Origin: Lineus longissimus
Taxonomy: Eukaryota > Nemertea > Pilidiophora > Heteronemertea > Lineidae
Length of the DNA: 64,000 nucleotides
Assembly: GCF_910592395.1 (NCBI RefSeq)
Contig: NC_088323.1
Coordinates: forward strand, 14,929,501-14,993,500
Direction of reading: 5' to 3'
A model generated the notes under the pieces. That model was not told the origin of the DNA and ran no database searches. It saw only the letters and a program-made list of their open reading frames with translations. This document shows, in pieces, positions 1 to 12,400 of this stretch. Numbering within the stretch: position 1 is the first letter of the stretch; the number at the start of each line of letters is the position of its first letter. The position numbers were made by a program, and so were the translations under genes.

Positions 1-146
1 ACCATTTGTTTGTACTTCAGTAGTCAACTTCTTGAAAATGATACGCACTACTGCTGTTCCAGCACCTTAGCAAAATTACCATTTTTGCAGATTAAATGAT
101 ATAATATCAAAAATATGTAAGGCGAGCCAATATATTTTTGATGATA

Positions 147-323
147 CAATAGAACCTGTCTATTAAGGACACCCTCAATGCTGACAAATGCTGTCCTTGT
201 TAGAGAGGTGTCCTTATTAGAGAGGTCAAGTTGAATGGAAGCAACCAATTCGGGACAAAACTAGTGTCCTTAATAGAGAGGGTGTCCTTAATAGAGGGGT
301 GTCCACTAAAGGAGGTTCTACTG
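147..323. mobile_element. Foldback MITE, family M (copy 1)
   Basis: The ends are inverted (caatagaacctgtc and ggttctactg) and flanked by TA on both sides. The interior is built from complementary words related to tctattaaggacacc and ggtgtccttaatagagag. Ten copies lie in this window. The ends resemble those of pogo/Tigger-type Tc1-mariner DNA transposons, which duplicate TA, but no transposase is present, so class assignment is an inference. Confidence 0.75.
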
Positions 324-370
324 TATCTAATGATATTGAGTGTCTAAACCAGTCTCATTTGTATATGCAG

Positions 371-497
371 CACATCAGTCCGGACTTGTTTACACCATGT
401 CTGATTGACTTGTGCAAGGCATTATGGGAAGTCATGAAGAGTTATTATCAGACGATGTTATGGCATGAAAAACATGACTTGGAGCCGACGGATCAAG
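371..497 (+). CDS. VPS50: VPS50 exon a (first in window)
   Basis: This encodes [20 protein letters not shown] and continues to the HEKHD motif typical of syndetin. The acceptor is the CAG at 368-370 and the donor is G|GTTCGT at 498. The exon ends after one base of a codon, which the next exon completes as GAG. The exon could begin slightly upstream, because the frame stays open and the preceding residues (LYMQ) also resemble the family. A foldback element ends only 47 bp before it. Confidence 0.82.
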
Positions 498-3400
498 GTT
501 CGTTGATATGCATTTATTGGACGGGTATTTGTTGATTTTCGAAAAAAAAGATATCCTGTTATATCTGAAGAATAACACCTCCTACAAGTGAAGAGTGAAT
601 GCTGAAGGTGATGAAAAAGAATCATATAGCAAAAAATAACTTGTTGATTGAAAAATTGACAGATCTCTTTGTTAGTTTTTCCTTTTGAAAAAATGTCTGC
701 TAAAACGCTTAACCCGTCTTGGTGGAGAATACTCCCTGGAGAATAAAACCTCCGAGTAGAGACCGAACGCTGGAGAAGAAAAATCATGTTGAAAAAAGCC
801 ATTTTATCAATCAAAACTGATCGTTTTATAAAATGAAATTATCTTTCCACAGAGTCTGGCAGCAGCAATGTTGAAGCTGCGTTCAATCGGCGTTACATCA
901 AGCAGAAGCTGGAACATGGTCTTGGGCGGATATGGCAGGATGTCCAGCAAAAAGTTCGACTATATGTGCTTAAGACTGATCTATCATACTTCAAGTTTGA
1001 CGAGTTTATCAAAGTTTTAGATTTGCTGAATAGGTAAGTAGGGTGGCTACAGACTGGAATCCTGTCCTTGTTGGAGTTTGCGAGTCTTGGATTATGTTTT
1101 CAAAGCTTAGATTAAATTAATTAAATTAAATTACCATATTTTATAGTGCCCTATACAGGTAAAACGAGCTCTAAGGCACTTTACATTGGTAAAACACTGG
1201 TGTAAAACATAAGAAATTTAAAACAATGGTAATAAAGGAAAATATAAAAACAAAAAACAAAAAAAACTAGAGCACTTTACATTAGTAAAACATTGGTGTA
1301 AAACATAAGAAATTTAAAACAATGGTAATAAAGGAAAATATTTTTAAAAAAAACAAAAAAAACTATAGCACTTTACATTAGTAAAACATTGGTGTAAAAC
1401 ATAAGAAATTTAAAACAGTGGTAATAAAGGAAAATATTTAAAAAAAACAAAAAAAAAACTAGAGCACTTTACATTAGTAAAACACTGGTGTAAAACATAA
1501 GAAATTTAAAACAATGGTAATGAAGAGAAATATAAAAACTAAGACTTTACCCATTTAAAAAATATTTGGAAAATAAATGAGTTTTGATGGCCCGCATAAC
1601 ATAACATAACATAACATAATTATGAAATATAAAGTCAGTCAATTTCTGATAAGGAAAACCCAGGTTGTGATTGTTGGCTCGGTCATGTAGCTTGGCTTAT
1701 TGGATGTCCCAAGGTATGTTACTGGAGAACTATACTGCTCGATTGTACGCAACCTATTAAAGGACCACTTGTTTATGAAGACCAGGGTGTCTTGCCCCAG
1801 TCGTATAGTTTAAGGAATTGATACAGAACTACCGGTATTGGGTGTCTCACAAAAACCGCCAGGGTGGAGCTAAAATGTGGATCAATATTTTAGCTCCACC
1901 CGAGCGGTTTGGATGAGACAATCAACACTGACAGTGAGGTATCAATTTCTATTCTAAAACGTTTCAAATTAAATATCGAATAATGTGGTTTGAAATGCTT
2001 TTGAAATGCTTCCACATTTTGCACCAACCCAGGTGTTTATGGTAGCCTAACCATAACCGCTGAATTCAAAACGAGGCTTTGTTTGCGCATAGTGCATTTA
2101 CACTGTAATGTGCGGTTTATTCTATAAAACCCAGGTGTTTTAGAATTATGTGTCATAATCCATCTGTGAGAATTGTATGCCTCTAGAAAAACGAGTTTAA
2201 TTCCAACCAGAAAGAAATTCTGTTTGTAAAAATGTCCAGAGTAGTTTCGGGCAGAGGCGGAGTTTTGTATTGTCTTTAACAGTCACCTTAGAAAATCTTC
2301 AGACGAGCAACCAGTGGAGACTGGCTCCGTGACTGAATTCTGTCACGCCTTAAACTGGTGTAATGTACAAAGCAGTCACCTCAGAAAGTCCTTTAGGTGG
2401 AGCAACCGTTGATTTTGTTGTGAGGTTGCAGCTTGCTTACATTATACTTTAAATTCTCTTTCTTTAGGCTCATAGAAATTGGCGAAGAATTCTGTGGTAG
2501 TAAATCCGAGGCTTTACAGGAATCGATACGAACGCAAAGTCTGAACTATTTCAAGAGTTACCACCGGGCGCGGATGGACGAGCTGCGCATGTTCCTGGAG
2601 AATGAGGGATGGGAACTCTGTCCGGTCAAATCCAGTTTCGCTACGACTCAGTTGCAGGTATTGTTAAATTGTAAACTCCTAATTCACTCCTGTCAGTAAA
2701 TATCTTAAAGGGTCAGTATATAGTATTTAAAATCATTTGAAATACAGTTATCCTATAAGACACCAGAGAGATAACTCAAAAGTGATCGAATTTCTGTGCA
2801 GAAAAATTACCGTGTAGAATATATCTGCCATGTCGTGGCGCTTTATAATGTAGAACATTCTCAAAGTGCTTTATGTCTATTGCCCGGTCTAAGCTGCTTG
2901 AAAAATTTCAGTAGAACTCGGATGACCTGCTAAAACAGCACTTCAACCTGAGCAGGTCTGTCTCTTACCTAAGTGGAGTTAGGCCTATTAGGTAAAGAGA
3001 CGTGTCTAGAGTCTCACACCGACATTGGGGGTTGAACCAGGGACCTCTTGGTCGCTAGTTTAGAGACCCAAGCTACTCCATCACCGTGGATGTATTTGGC
3101 CTGATATCCACTCATGAGTTTCTGGAAAACAAGACCTTTTCACCCCCATATCTCTGTATAGACTCCTCCAAGTAATGCATCAGAAGAGTCCATTTGGGAA
3201 AGTTGGGGTGTATTGGTTGGTCTCTCTGGTAGGGTCATTTCGTGTGATTGTTTTAACTTTTCCGTTCTGATTTTCAGGAGTTTCGTTTCTTGCGACATAA
3301 GTGTAATAAGATGAGTCCGGCTGGTCAAACCATCTCCTCCCAGTCTGTTGACCCTGAGAAACCGGTCCGGCCAAATTACGGCTATTTCCAAAAATATCTC

Positions 3401-6400
3401 GATGTCGGGAATCCTTTTGATGTTCAGATCGAGGATGAGGAGACTGAAGACGTTTTGGCGACCAACGGGGTAGGTAAAAACAAAGCGGACATCTCTCTAT
3501 TAATACAACCTCTCTAGTAAGGACTTTTGATTCATAACTGGTTGTTTCCATTCAATGTGACCTCTCTAATCAGGACATCTCTCTATTAAGGACAACCTCT
3601 CTAGTAAGGACACTAGTTTTGATTCCAAACTGGTTGTTTCCATTCAATGTGACCTCTCTAATCAGGACATCTCTCTATTAAGGACAACCTCTCTAGTAAG
3701 GACACTAGTTTTGATTCATAACTGGTTGTTTCCATTCAATGTGACCTCTCTAATCAGAACATCTCTCTATTAAGGACAACCTCTCTAGTAAGGACACTAG
3801 TTTTGATTCCAAACTGTTTGTTTCCATTCAGTGTGACCTCTGTAATCAGGACACCTCTCTATTAAGGACAGCACTTGTCAGTAACAAGGATGTCCTTAAC
3901 AGAGAGGTTCGACTGTATTGGACATTGGGGGTGTTCACACAAACCAAACTTATCTAGATTAATCTGGACTGGTCCAGATTGGTCTGCTTTGTAAACGTGT
4001 GCCATTGTGATCTGATTTGGTCGGTTTGGTTCACAGTGGTGTAATAGGTGTACCGTACCCTCGCCACTTTTGGTCCACTTTTTTGCATTGTGTTCAAATG
4101 GGGCACATAATTTACTTCTTGCAAATTCATGACATTGCGAGCGATGATATCTGGTCTTGTCTGGTTTGGTTTGTTGTGTTTTCTTCAAGGATTTTGCAAA
4201 TAACCTCGATTTGTAAAAGAAAAGTAAAATTGCAAAACACACTTTTTTGGTCATTTCATGATCCGCCAACATTTTGAAAATATTTTGATTAGAAAACTAT
4301 GACGACGTCTTTTCTTTTTTTTTGTGGGCAATTTTTATTTTACGCAAACGTGATTTTTCACAAATTGTACAAAAACGAAAACACGAACATTTGGTGTTTT
4401 TCACGAATTAAATTTTGATGTAATTTCAGTATGGAGGTGGGCGAGGCCGCCAAAACTCGATGGAAGAGATTGAAAGTGACAGTGATGAGGATGTCCCCGA
4501 CGAACTGAAACAGGACTTCATTGATGAGAATACGGGTGACACGCCGAGTAGGCCAATGTATCGACGACGGAAACTCAGTAATAAATCTGGTGCAAGGCTC
4601 CCTCCAATTATCACCAACACGACTCTCACTCTGCTCAGGCTTTTTGGTTAGTTTGCTGTTGTTTGTTGTTTGTTGTTTGTTTGTTGTAGTTTGTTTTGTT
4701 GTTGTTTGTTTGCTCTTTGCTGTTTTTTGTTTGTTTGTTTGTTTGTTTGTTAAGTATCACCAGAAGTGAAGTATCATCTTTACGATACACATGCCCTCTT
4801 CCCTCCAAATTTTCGAGCAAAATGAGTAGACCTCTCTATGTGATGTTGCCAGTTCTTATCTTGGTCACGATCAGCCTACTGTTGTCTAGCAAGGTCATGT
4901 TCGTCGCCTCTGGCAGTCTCCTTTCACTTAATTTTCAAACTTCTCCTCAGAGCGGGTCGTTGCTGATAGACTCTCATGAAGAGATAACGCCAAAATCTAT
5001 ATCCGTAATAGAAGGAGTGTCCTGCTACAGAGGTGTCTGCTAAGGGAGGTTCCACTGTACTTGTGTAACCAATACCTTATCTATTTCCGTGTTTATTTTC
5101 AGGTAAATACATGCAGATGATGAACGTGTTAAAACCCATTGCATTTGATGTGATGATCTGTATGTCAAAGCTATTCGACTACTATCTATACGCTGTAAGT
5201 AAACAAAAAAACACCCAAACAGACCTGTGCCTTTTATTGTTATGTTTTTTGTATTAAAGGGACAATATAGGCATTGACAAACGACACAAACAAAGTTAGC
5301 TTGCTAAAGTTAGCTCTTTTAAAATGCTAAATGTCACCCCTTCCAGCAAACCCATTTCAAATCTCTGAAACCTCGTACCCATGGCTTGTTCTGATGCAAT
5401 GCTAATGCTCCCATATACGGAATAAACATCATTGCCCGAGGTTACATCACTAGGGTATGTATTGAGAGCTATTTCACAGTGATACATCGCTGTCCTGTTC
5501 GTGATGTGATGTCATGGAATAGGCCCGCTCTGTTCGTGATGTGATGTCATGGAATAGTCCCGCTCTGTTCATGATGTGACGTCATGAAATAGGCCCGCTC
5601 TGTTTGTGATGTGACGTCATGAAATAGGCCCGCTCTCTTCATGATGTGACGTCATGAAATAGGCCCGCTCTGTTTGTGATGTGACGTCATGAAATAGGCC
5701 CGCTCTGTTCGTGATGTGACGTCATGAAATAGGCCCGCTCTGTTCATGATGTGACGTCATGAAATAGGCCCGTTCTGTTCATGATGTGACGTCATGAAAT
5801 AGGCCCGCTCTGTTCATGATGTGACGTCATGAAATAGGCCCGCTCTGTTCGTGATGTGATGTCATGGAATAGGCCCGCTCTGTTCATGATGTGACGTCAT
5901 GGAATAGGCCCGCTCTGTTCATGATGTGACGTCATGAAATAGGCCCGCTCTGTTCATGATGTGCTGCCGTCCCGACCCCGTTACCCATTACATTTCGTTG
6001 ATGAGTGAGTAACGTGATGTAATGTTCTTCTTCAGGTCTACAGCTTCTTTGCCATTGACGCAGTAAGTCATCTCAAATAATATTGATTCGGGGTTAAAGG
6101 GCAAATCCATTCATGTTAATTGTTTTTTCTAGTGGCTCTGGTAAAAAGAAATAAACAATACCGTAGTGCAGTTATCATGCAAGCAAATTTGCTAAAACCT
6201 GGCAGGAACTTTTGTATATAGGTCTACACAATGGCGTTGCTGATTTGTTTTTTCCAGAGCATATATCAATGCAATAAGGAGCACCAGATAAGCTTTCTCA
6301 CAATAGGTGGCTCTGGTGTACTAATGAGTATAGGAAATTGACTTCAAACAAGATCATTGGCAACAACCAACACTGAAAGTGACATAACAATTTCAATTCC

Positions 6401-9400
6401 CAAACAGGGCATTGAAATGCAACTTTGAGAGAGATTTTTGACTTTTTCGACATTTTGGACCAACACAAGCGATTTTGACAAAAAGCGCTGTGGCTAAAAA
6501 CAAGTCGGAGTGTATCAACAAGCAAGCTGTCTAAGATTTCCAGAAGATTATCAAAATGATCCTGAATATTTTTTTAAATTGTCATTTCTTCAATTCAGAG
6601 CGAATCTTCTGGGCGTTCTTTGGGCAGCCGCTTAAGGACGACGTTAAAACGGATCGAGGATAATCTCATTCTGCTGGAGCCGCAGTTTGGGGCGCCCCCA
6701 CCTACGGCTGAGGAGATAAGGGTAAGAGTAGTGGTCCAGCTTCATAGCCGAGTGGTTAACACTGCTGGCTACCACGCAAAAGGGCCCGGGTTCGATCGTG
6801 GGGAGAACCCAGAGCCTAGTGGTTAACACTGCTGGCTACCACGCAATAGGGCCCGGGTTCGATCGTGGGGTGAACCCAGAGCCTAGTGGTTAACACTGCT
6901 GGCTACCACGCAATAGGGCCCGGGTTCGATCGTGGGGAGAACCCAGAGCCTAGTGGTTAACACTGCTGGCTACCACGCAATAGGGCCCGGGTTCGATCGT
7001 GGGGAGAACCCAGAGCCTAGTGGTTAACACTGCTGGCTACCACGCAATAGGGCCCGGGTTCGATCGTGGGGAGAACCCAGAGCCTAGTGGTTAACACTGC
7101 TGGCTACCACCATAGGGCCCGGGTTCGATCGTGGGGAGAACCAAGGATTGTATTTCTGGATGAACCGGCGTGGCTTTCAAGGGACTAAAATTTCTTGCTC
7201 TTTACTGTCCTTGCGAATGAGACTTTAAACCATGGTTCCTTGTATCTGGTGTCCATGCCAGAACCAGTTAAAGACTCCACCAAGTAAGAAACATGAATAG
7301 CTTGCGTTGACTCAACCTCTCGCCGTAGTCGGATTCACTAGGCCATTAAACCCAATTGGCGCATAACTGTAGTGGCATGCATAAACGCTCATCCCTCCTT
7401 GGAGGAGGAATACTCCCTGGAGAAAAGCACCTCCGAGTGCGGAGCGAATGCTGAAGAAGAAGAGGTACTGCTTTGAGTCCCACAGTTTCACAAAACTTTC
7501 GACGTTGTCGTGGTCATAGTCTCTTACCGTGCAACGACAGACCAACCAGGAAGGCATCATAATGCATATAGTGATTTTATTAAATCCAGAAGGCATGAGC
7601 CTCAGTTAAAAATACACAATAAAATTTCAATACAAAACATATGTTTTGTGATACTAATAGATGGCACTACCTGTTGGAGTCAATAAAGTATTGCTAAAAG
7701 AACTTGATGTTTCCACAACTGCTGAAAAAGGTTGGCATAATCCTCTGATTGGATATGTAACCATCTCAAATAAACCAATGTTAGGCTACACCAATTATTA
7801 TATCTGTGTAGCGGGCAGATTTGCCAAAAATCAATTGTACTTGTAGGTGGGAGGAATAAAAATAAAAATAACAACTTGGCCTGAATAAAATTAAAATAAT
7901 AAAAGTTCTCTGTCATCAGAATGAATATTAGGGCGAGAAATATTCCAAATTTTTTTTCTAAAAATGGCAAAACCAATGTAGGAGGGCCCGCTATACAGAT
8001 AAATAATTGGCGTGGCCTCAAATATGACATATAACACTTGTTGTTTCAAAAAATGTGCACACGTCGAACAGAATGACGAAAAAACCTTGTTACACATGAA
8101 TTTGTCTGTCACATGCGGGTGATGAAAAACTGTAAACACTCTTTCAAATTATGAAAAACTACGTGAAAAGTGAAACATTTCCTCTGCTGAGGGCATCATT
8201 GGCAAGCATGTCGGCGACAGATTGCGCATAACCAATAGTTACCTGGTTGTTTTTGACATGACTGCCCGACAGTTCATCACGTGGGGGTGACCCTGAAAAC
8301 ATCTGAAATCATCCTAAAAATGATGTTGTCGTTTATCATCGTCATTTTGTTTGTTGTGTGCGCTTGGTTTAACTGACAGCTAGGTCTCAAAACACACTGC
8401 TCCAACAAATATTGAATGCAATATTATACAGACCAATTTTTTAATTTGAATTAATAAGAATATGACAACCTGATAATGAATTCAAGAAAAATGACATTGT
8501 CATAACTTCTGTATCAACAACTGATTGATGAGAATTTACAACTCGCGGCTAAAACTGCAAAATATTCGCGCCAATTTAGTTTTGCAATTTGCGAACATTT
8601 CTTAGACATTCAAACTTTTCATGAAAATATTTTGGGGGACTGCGCAACTAACTCTTGTTTTTCCACTCAAGAAATACATTTTCTTAATGTTTATTTCCAC
8701 TTATCATTGGTATTTGCAAATCTGCCACCAGCCCATATAATAGGTTTACATTTTATCAACTCAGCTATATCCATACAATAGATTGACTTTTGATCAACTC
8801 TACTATATCCCTTGAATAGGTTTACATTTTATCAACTCAGCTATATCCATACAATAGGTTGACTTTTGATCAACTCTACTATATCCCTTGAATAGGTTTA
8901 CATTTTATCAACTCAGCTATATCCATACAATAGGTTGACTTTTGATCAACTCTACTATATCCATTGAAAAGGTTCACATTTTATCAACTCAGCTATATCC
9001 ATACAATAGATTGACTTTTGATCAACTCTACTATATCCCTTGAAAAGGTTCACATATTATCAACTCAGCTATATCCATACAATAGATTGACTTTTGATCA
9101 ACTCTACTATATCCCTTGAAAAGGTTCAAATTTTATCAACTCAGCTATATCCATACAATAGGTTGACTTTTGATCAACTCTACTATATCCCTTGAAAAGG
9201 TTCAAATTTTATCAACTCAGCTATATCCATACAATAGGTTGACTTTTGATCAACGCTACTATATCCCTTGAATAGGTTTACATTTTATCAACTCAGCTAT
9301 ATCCATACAATAGGTTGACTTTTGATCAACTCTACTATATCCCTTGAATAGGTTTACATTTTATCAACTCAGCTATATCCATACAATAGGTTGACTTTTG

Positions 9401-12400
9401 ATCAACTCTACTATATCCCTTGAAAAGGTTCACATTTTATCAACTCAGCTATATCCCATACAATAGGTTGACTTTTGATCAACTCTACTATATCCCTTGA
9501 ATAGGTTCACATTTTATCAACTCAGCTATATCCCATACAATAGGTTGACTTTGATCAACTCTACTACATCCCTTGAATAGGTTTACATTTCATCAACTCA
9601 GCTATATCCATACAATAGGTTGACTTTTGATCAACTCTACTATATCCCTTGAAAAGGTTCAAATTTTATCAACTCAGCTATATCCATACAATAGGTTGAC
9701 TTTTGATCAACTCTACTATATCCCTTGAATAGGTTTACATTTTATCAACTCAGCTATATCCATACAATAGGTTGACTTTCGATCAACTCTTCTATATCCC
9801 TTGAATAGGTTTACATTTTATCAACTCAGCTATATCCATACAATAGGTTGACATTTTATCAACTCAGCTATATCCATACAATAGGTTGATTATTCAAATT
9901 CAAAGTAAAGACAATAAACGGTCATAAGACATTAAAATCAAGATGCACCCGAGTTGAATGAGGCGTTGTTTACATTATCATAGACTCCTCAGAGCCAATC
10001 TTACAGTGCACAAATAGTGAGAGCTTCGGAATGATATAACATAACTGTAATACATAGAATAATATCATCATCATCATAATCATCATTATCATCATCATGG
10101 GGGACTCATGAAACACCCATGAGTCAATAAATACACATGACAGTGCATTGCAGTCCAGAGTGAGGCAAAGACACTGCAATGCACTGCCTATCATGTGTCA
10201 GCACATGGTTCGGGCCTACTCAAAAACAGAAACACACTTTTGCAGCATTTTTGGGCTCAAAGTTACAAATAAAAGACATTTCAGAGCGATTTTTCAAATT
10301 CAATCAACATATAAAGGAATACATGGTCAGTGTAGTACAGTAGCACCTCGCTGTACTGTCAAGGACATCCTCGCGACTGCCAAGTGCTGTCTTTGATAGA
10401 AAAGTATCCTGATTAGAGAGGTCAAATTATATGGAAACTGCCACTTTGGCACCAAAACTAGTGTCCTTTATAGAGAGGTTGTCGTTTTTACAGAGGTGTC
10501 CGCTGTAAAATAAGGAATAGCAATAAGCCTAGTCACAATTCTCTTTTTGATATTGTTTCAGAGTAAAGTGGCACACCCCCACCTCTCTCCCATTGTTGAC
10601 CTGACAAGTGCTGAAGGAATGCATGGGTTGGGAGAGAGAATCATTGCTGTTGAATCACTGTGAGTATTTTCAAAAAGATTGGCCAAATATCCATAAACTT
10701 TGTTTCCAATTGAAAGTAGGGAGCAAGGGTTGCTGGGAGTATCAAGGCTAAGATTGTATCTGTTATATTACAACTTTTTCCAGGCTTTTACGAGTGTTCA
10801 AATCCTTTTTATCAAGCCATAGCCATTTTATTTTGCAGTTTTTGAAATTGCATCGCAAAGCGTTTCAAAAAACAGTAATTTCAACTAGATTTTCTTTTTC
10901 GGCCCAGATATTTCACAGTTATCTCTAAAACTAAAATACACTTGAACATTTCAGGGGTTACAGTATGTTGGTGATCCTCTGTTACTTTTTTTCAGCGTAT
11001 TTTTGGCGGACCAATTCCAGTTCCTGCAGCCGCACCTCGAGGGGATGATTCCCCAGAACAAGAAGGCGTTCCTACAACAGTTCTATTCGCAGACGGTCGG
11101 CGTCACGCCCGAACTCCGCCAACCGGTTTACACAGCCGTTGCAGCACGGTCGATTGATTATGATCAGCTAATTCAACTGATGGCGAGCGTCCGATGGGAC
11201 ATAAAGGACATCATGTCGCAACACAGTACATATGTCGATCAGGTTTTACGAGTGAGTTGATTCACCTGTGGAATCAGTAACAAGCTCTGCGAGGGTCTTC
11301 CACCTCGCAGAGGCAAGGCTAGCCACCTCACTGAGGAAGTCCACCCATGCCATATTTATATTAGTTAACACTATAAGTGTTCAGTATTTTCGAAGTTTTA
11401 AATTCTCAAATACAGTGGAACCTCCCTTAGCGGACACCTCTCTATTAAGGACACTCTCTCTATTAAGGAGACTTGTTTCGGTCCAAAATTGGTGGTTTCC
11501 CTTCAATTTGACCCCTATAATGATGAAACCTCTCTATCAAGGACAGCAGTTCTCAGTCCTGAGGGTGTCCGTAATAGAGAGGTTCCACTGTAGTTTCAGC
11601 TTTTATCCATTCTCTCTAATTGCGTCAACCACTTACTTCGCAAAAGCAGGTTACATTTGAATGTGTGAACTTTCGTTGGGCTGGTGATAATGTTCCCCAA
11701 TTAGTTTTGCTTAATTTTTGTTCCTTATTCCAGGATTTCCACATTTTTGCCATGAAGTTGGACAACTTGTCGAAAAGGGTACCGATGCCCTTCGTTGTTT
11801 CATGCTGTCTCTGGGAGCTGTGTATCACGCTCGCGAATACCACCTTTGTTGAAGGGTAAGTTATCAAGTGGAGAATATTCAGGCCTTTCAGTTATATTGA
11901 GTTCACAGTATGTGGTAACTACGAATAGAAAATCTGAATGAAATAACTGTTACAAGCTTACATAAACAAATTAAATGCCAAAGTGTGTCATTTTACTTTA
12001 GCGCGCCACAACAATATTGGGCAAACATTTCCAGCTTTATTGTAACTTCACAACTGCAGAGATTAACCCTTTCGCTGTGGAAGTTTCTTTTGACCAGCGC
12101 TGCCATGTGCTGACAGTTGATACCAATAATGAACAGTGGAGCTTACTTTTAGCGAACAGTCAAAACTATTCAAACATTTTTCGCCATCTGTACTATTAGG
12201 ATGAAACTAATCCTCCTCAAATGCGTTGGGAGAGAAAGTGCTGGTGAATTGATATTTTGGTAGGGCATGACGTGCTATGCCTGTCACCTGACTAATATAA
12301 GACCAAGTGTCATGACATGCTGTGCTTGCATCCACGGCAAAAGTAGAGTTCAGCCCTCTTTAAAAAATAAACTTGCAACACTGCACCAAAAACAAAAAGA

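Noticed and set aside
6731-7142. Cluster of functional tRNA genes
   Set aside because: Units are 67 bp in tight tandem, most have lost the A box and no acceptor-stem pairing was seen; a SINE head fits better.
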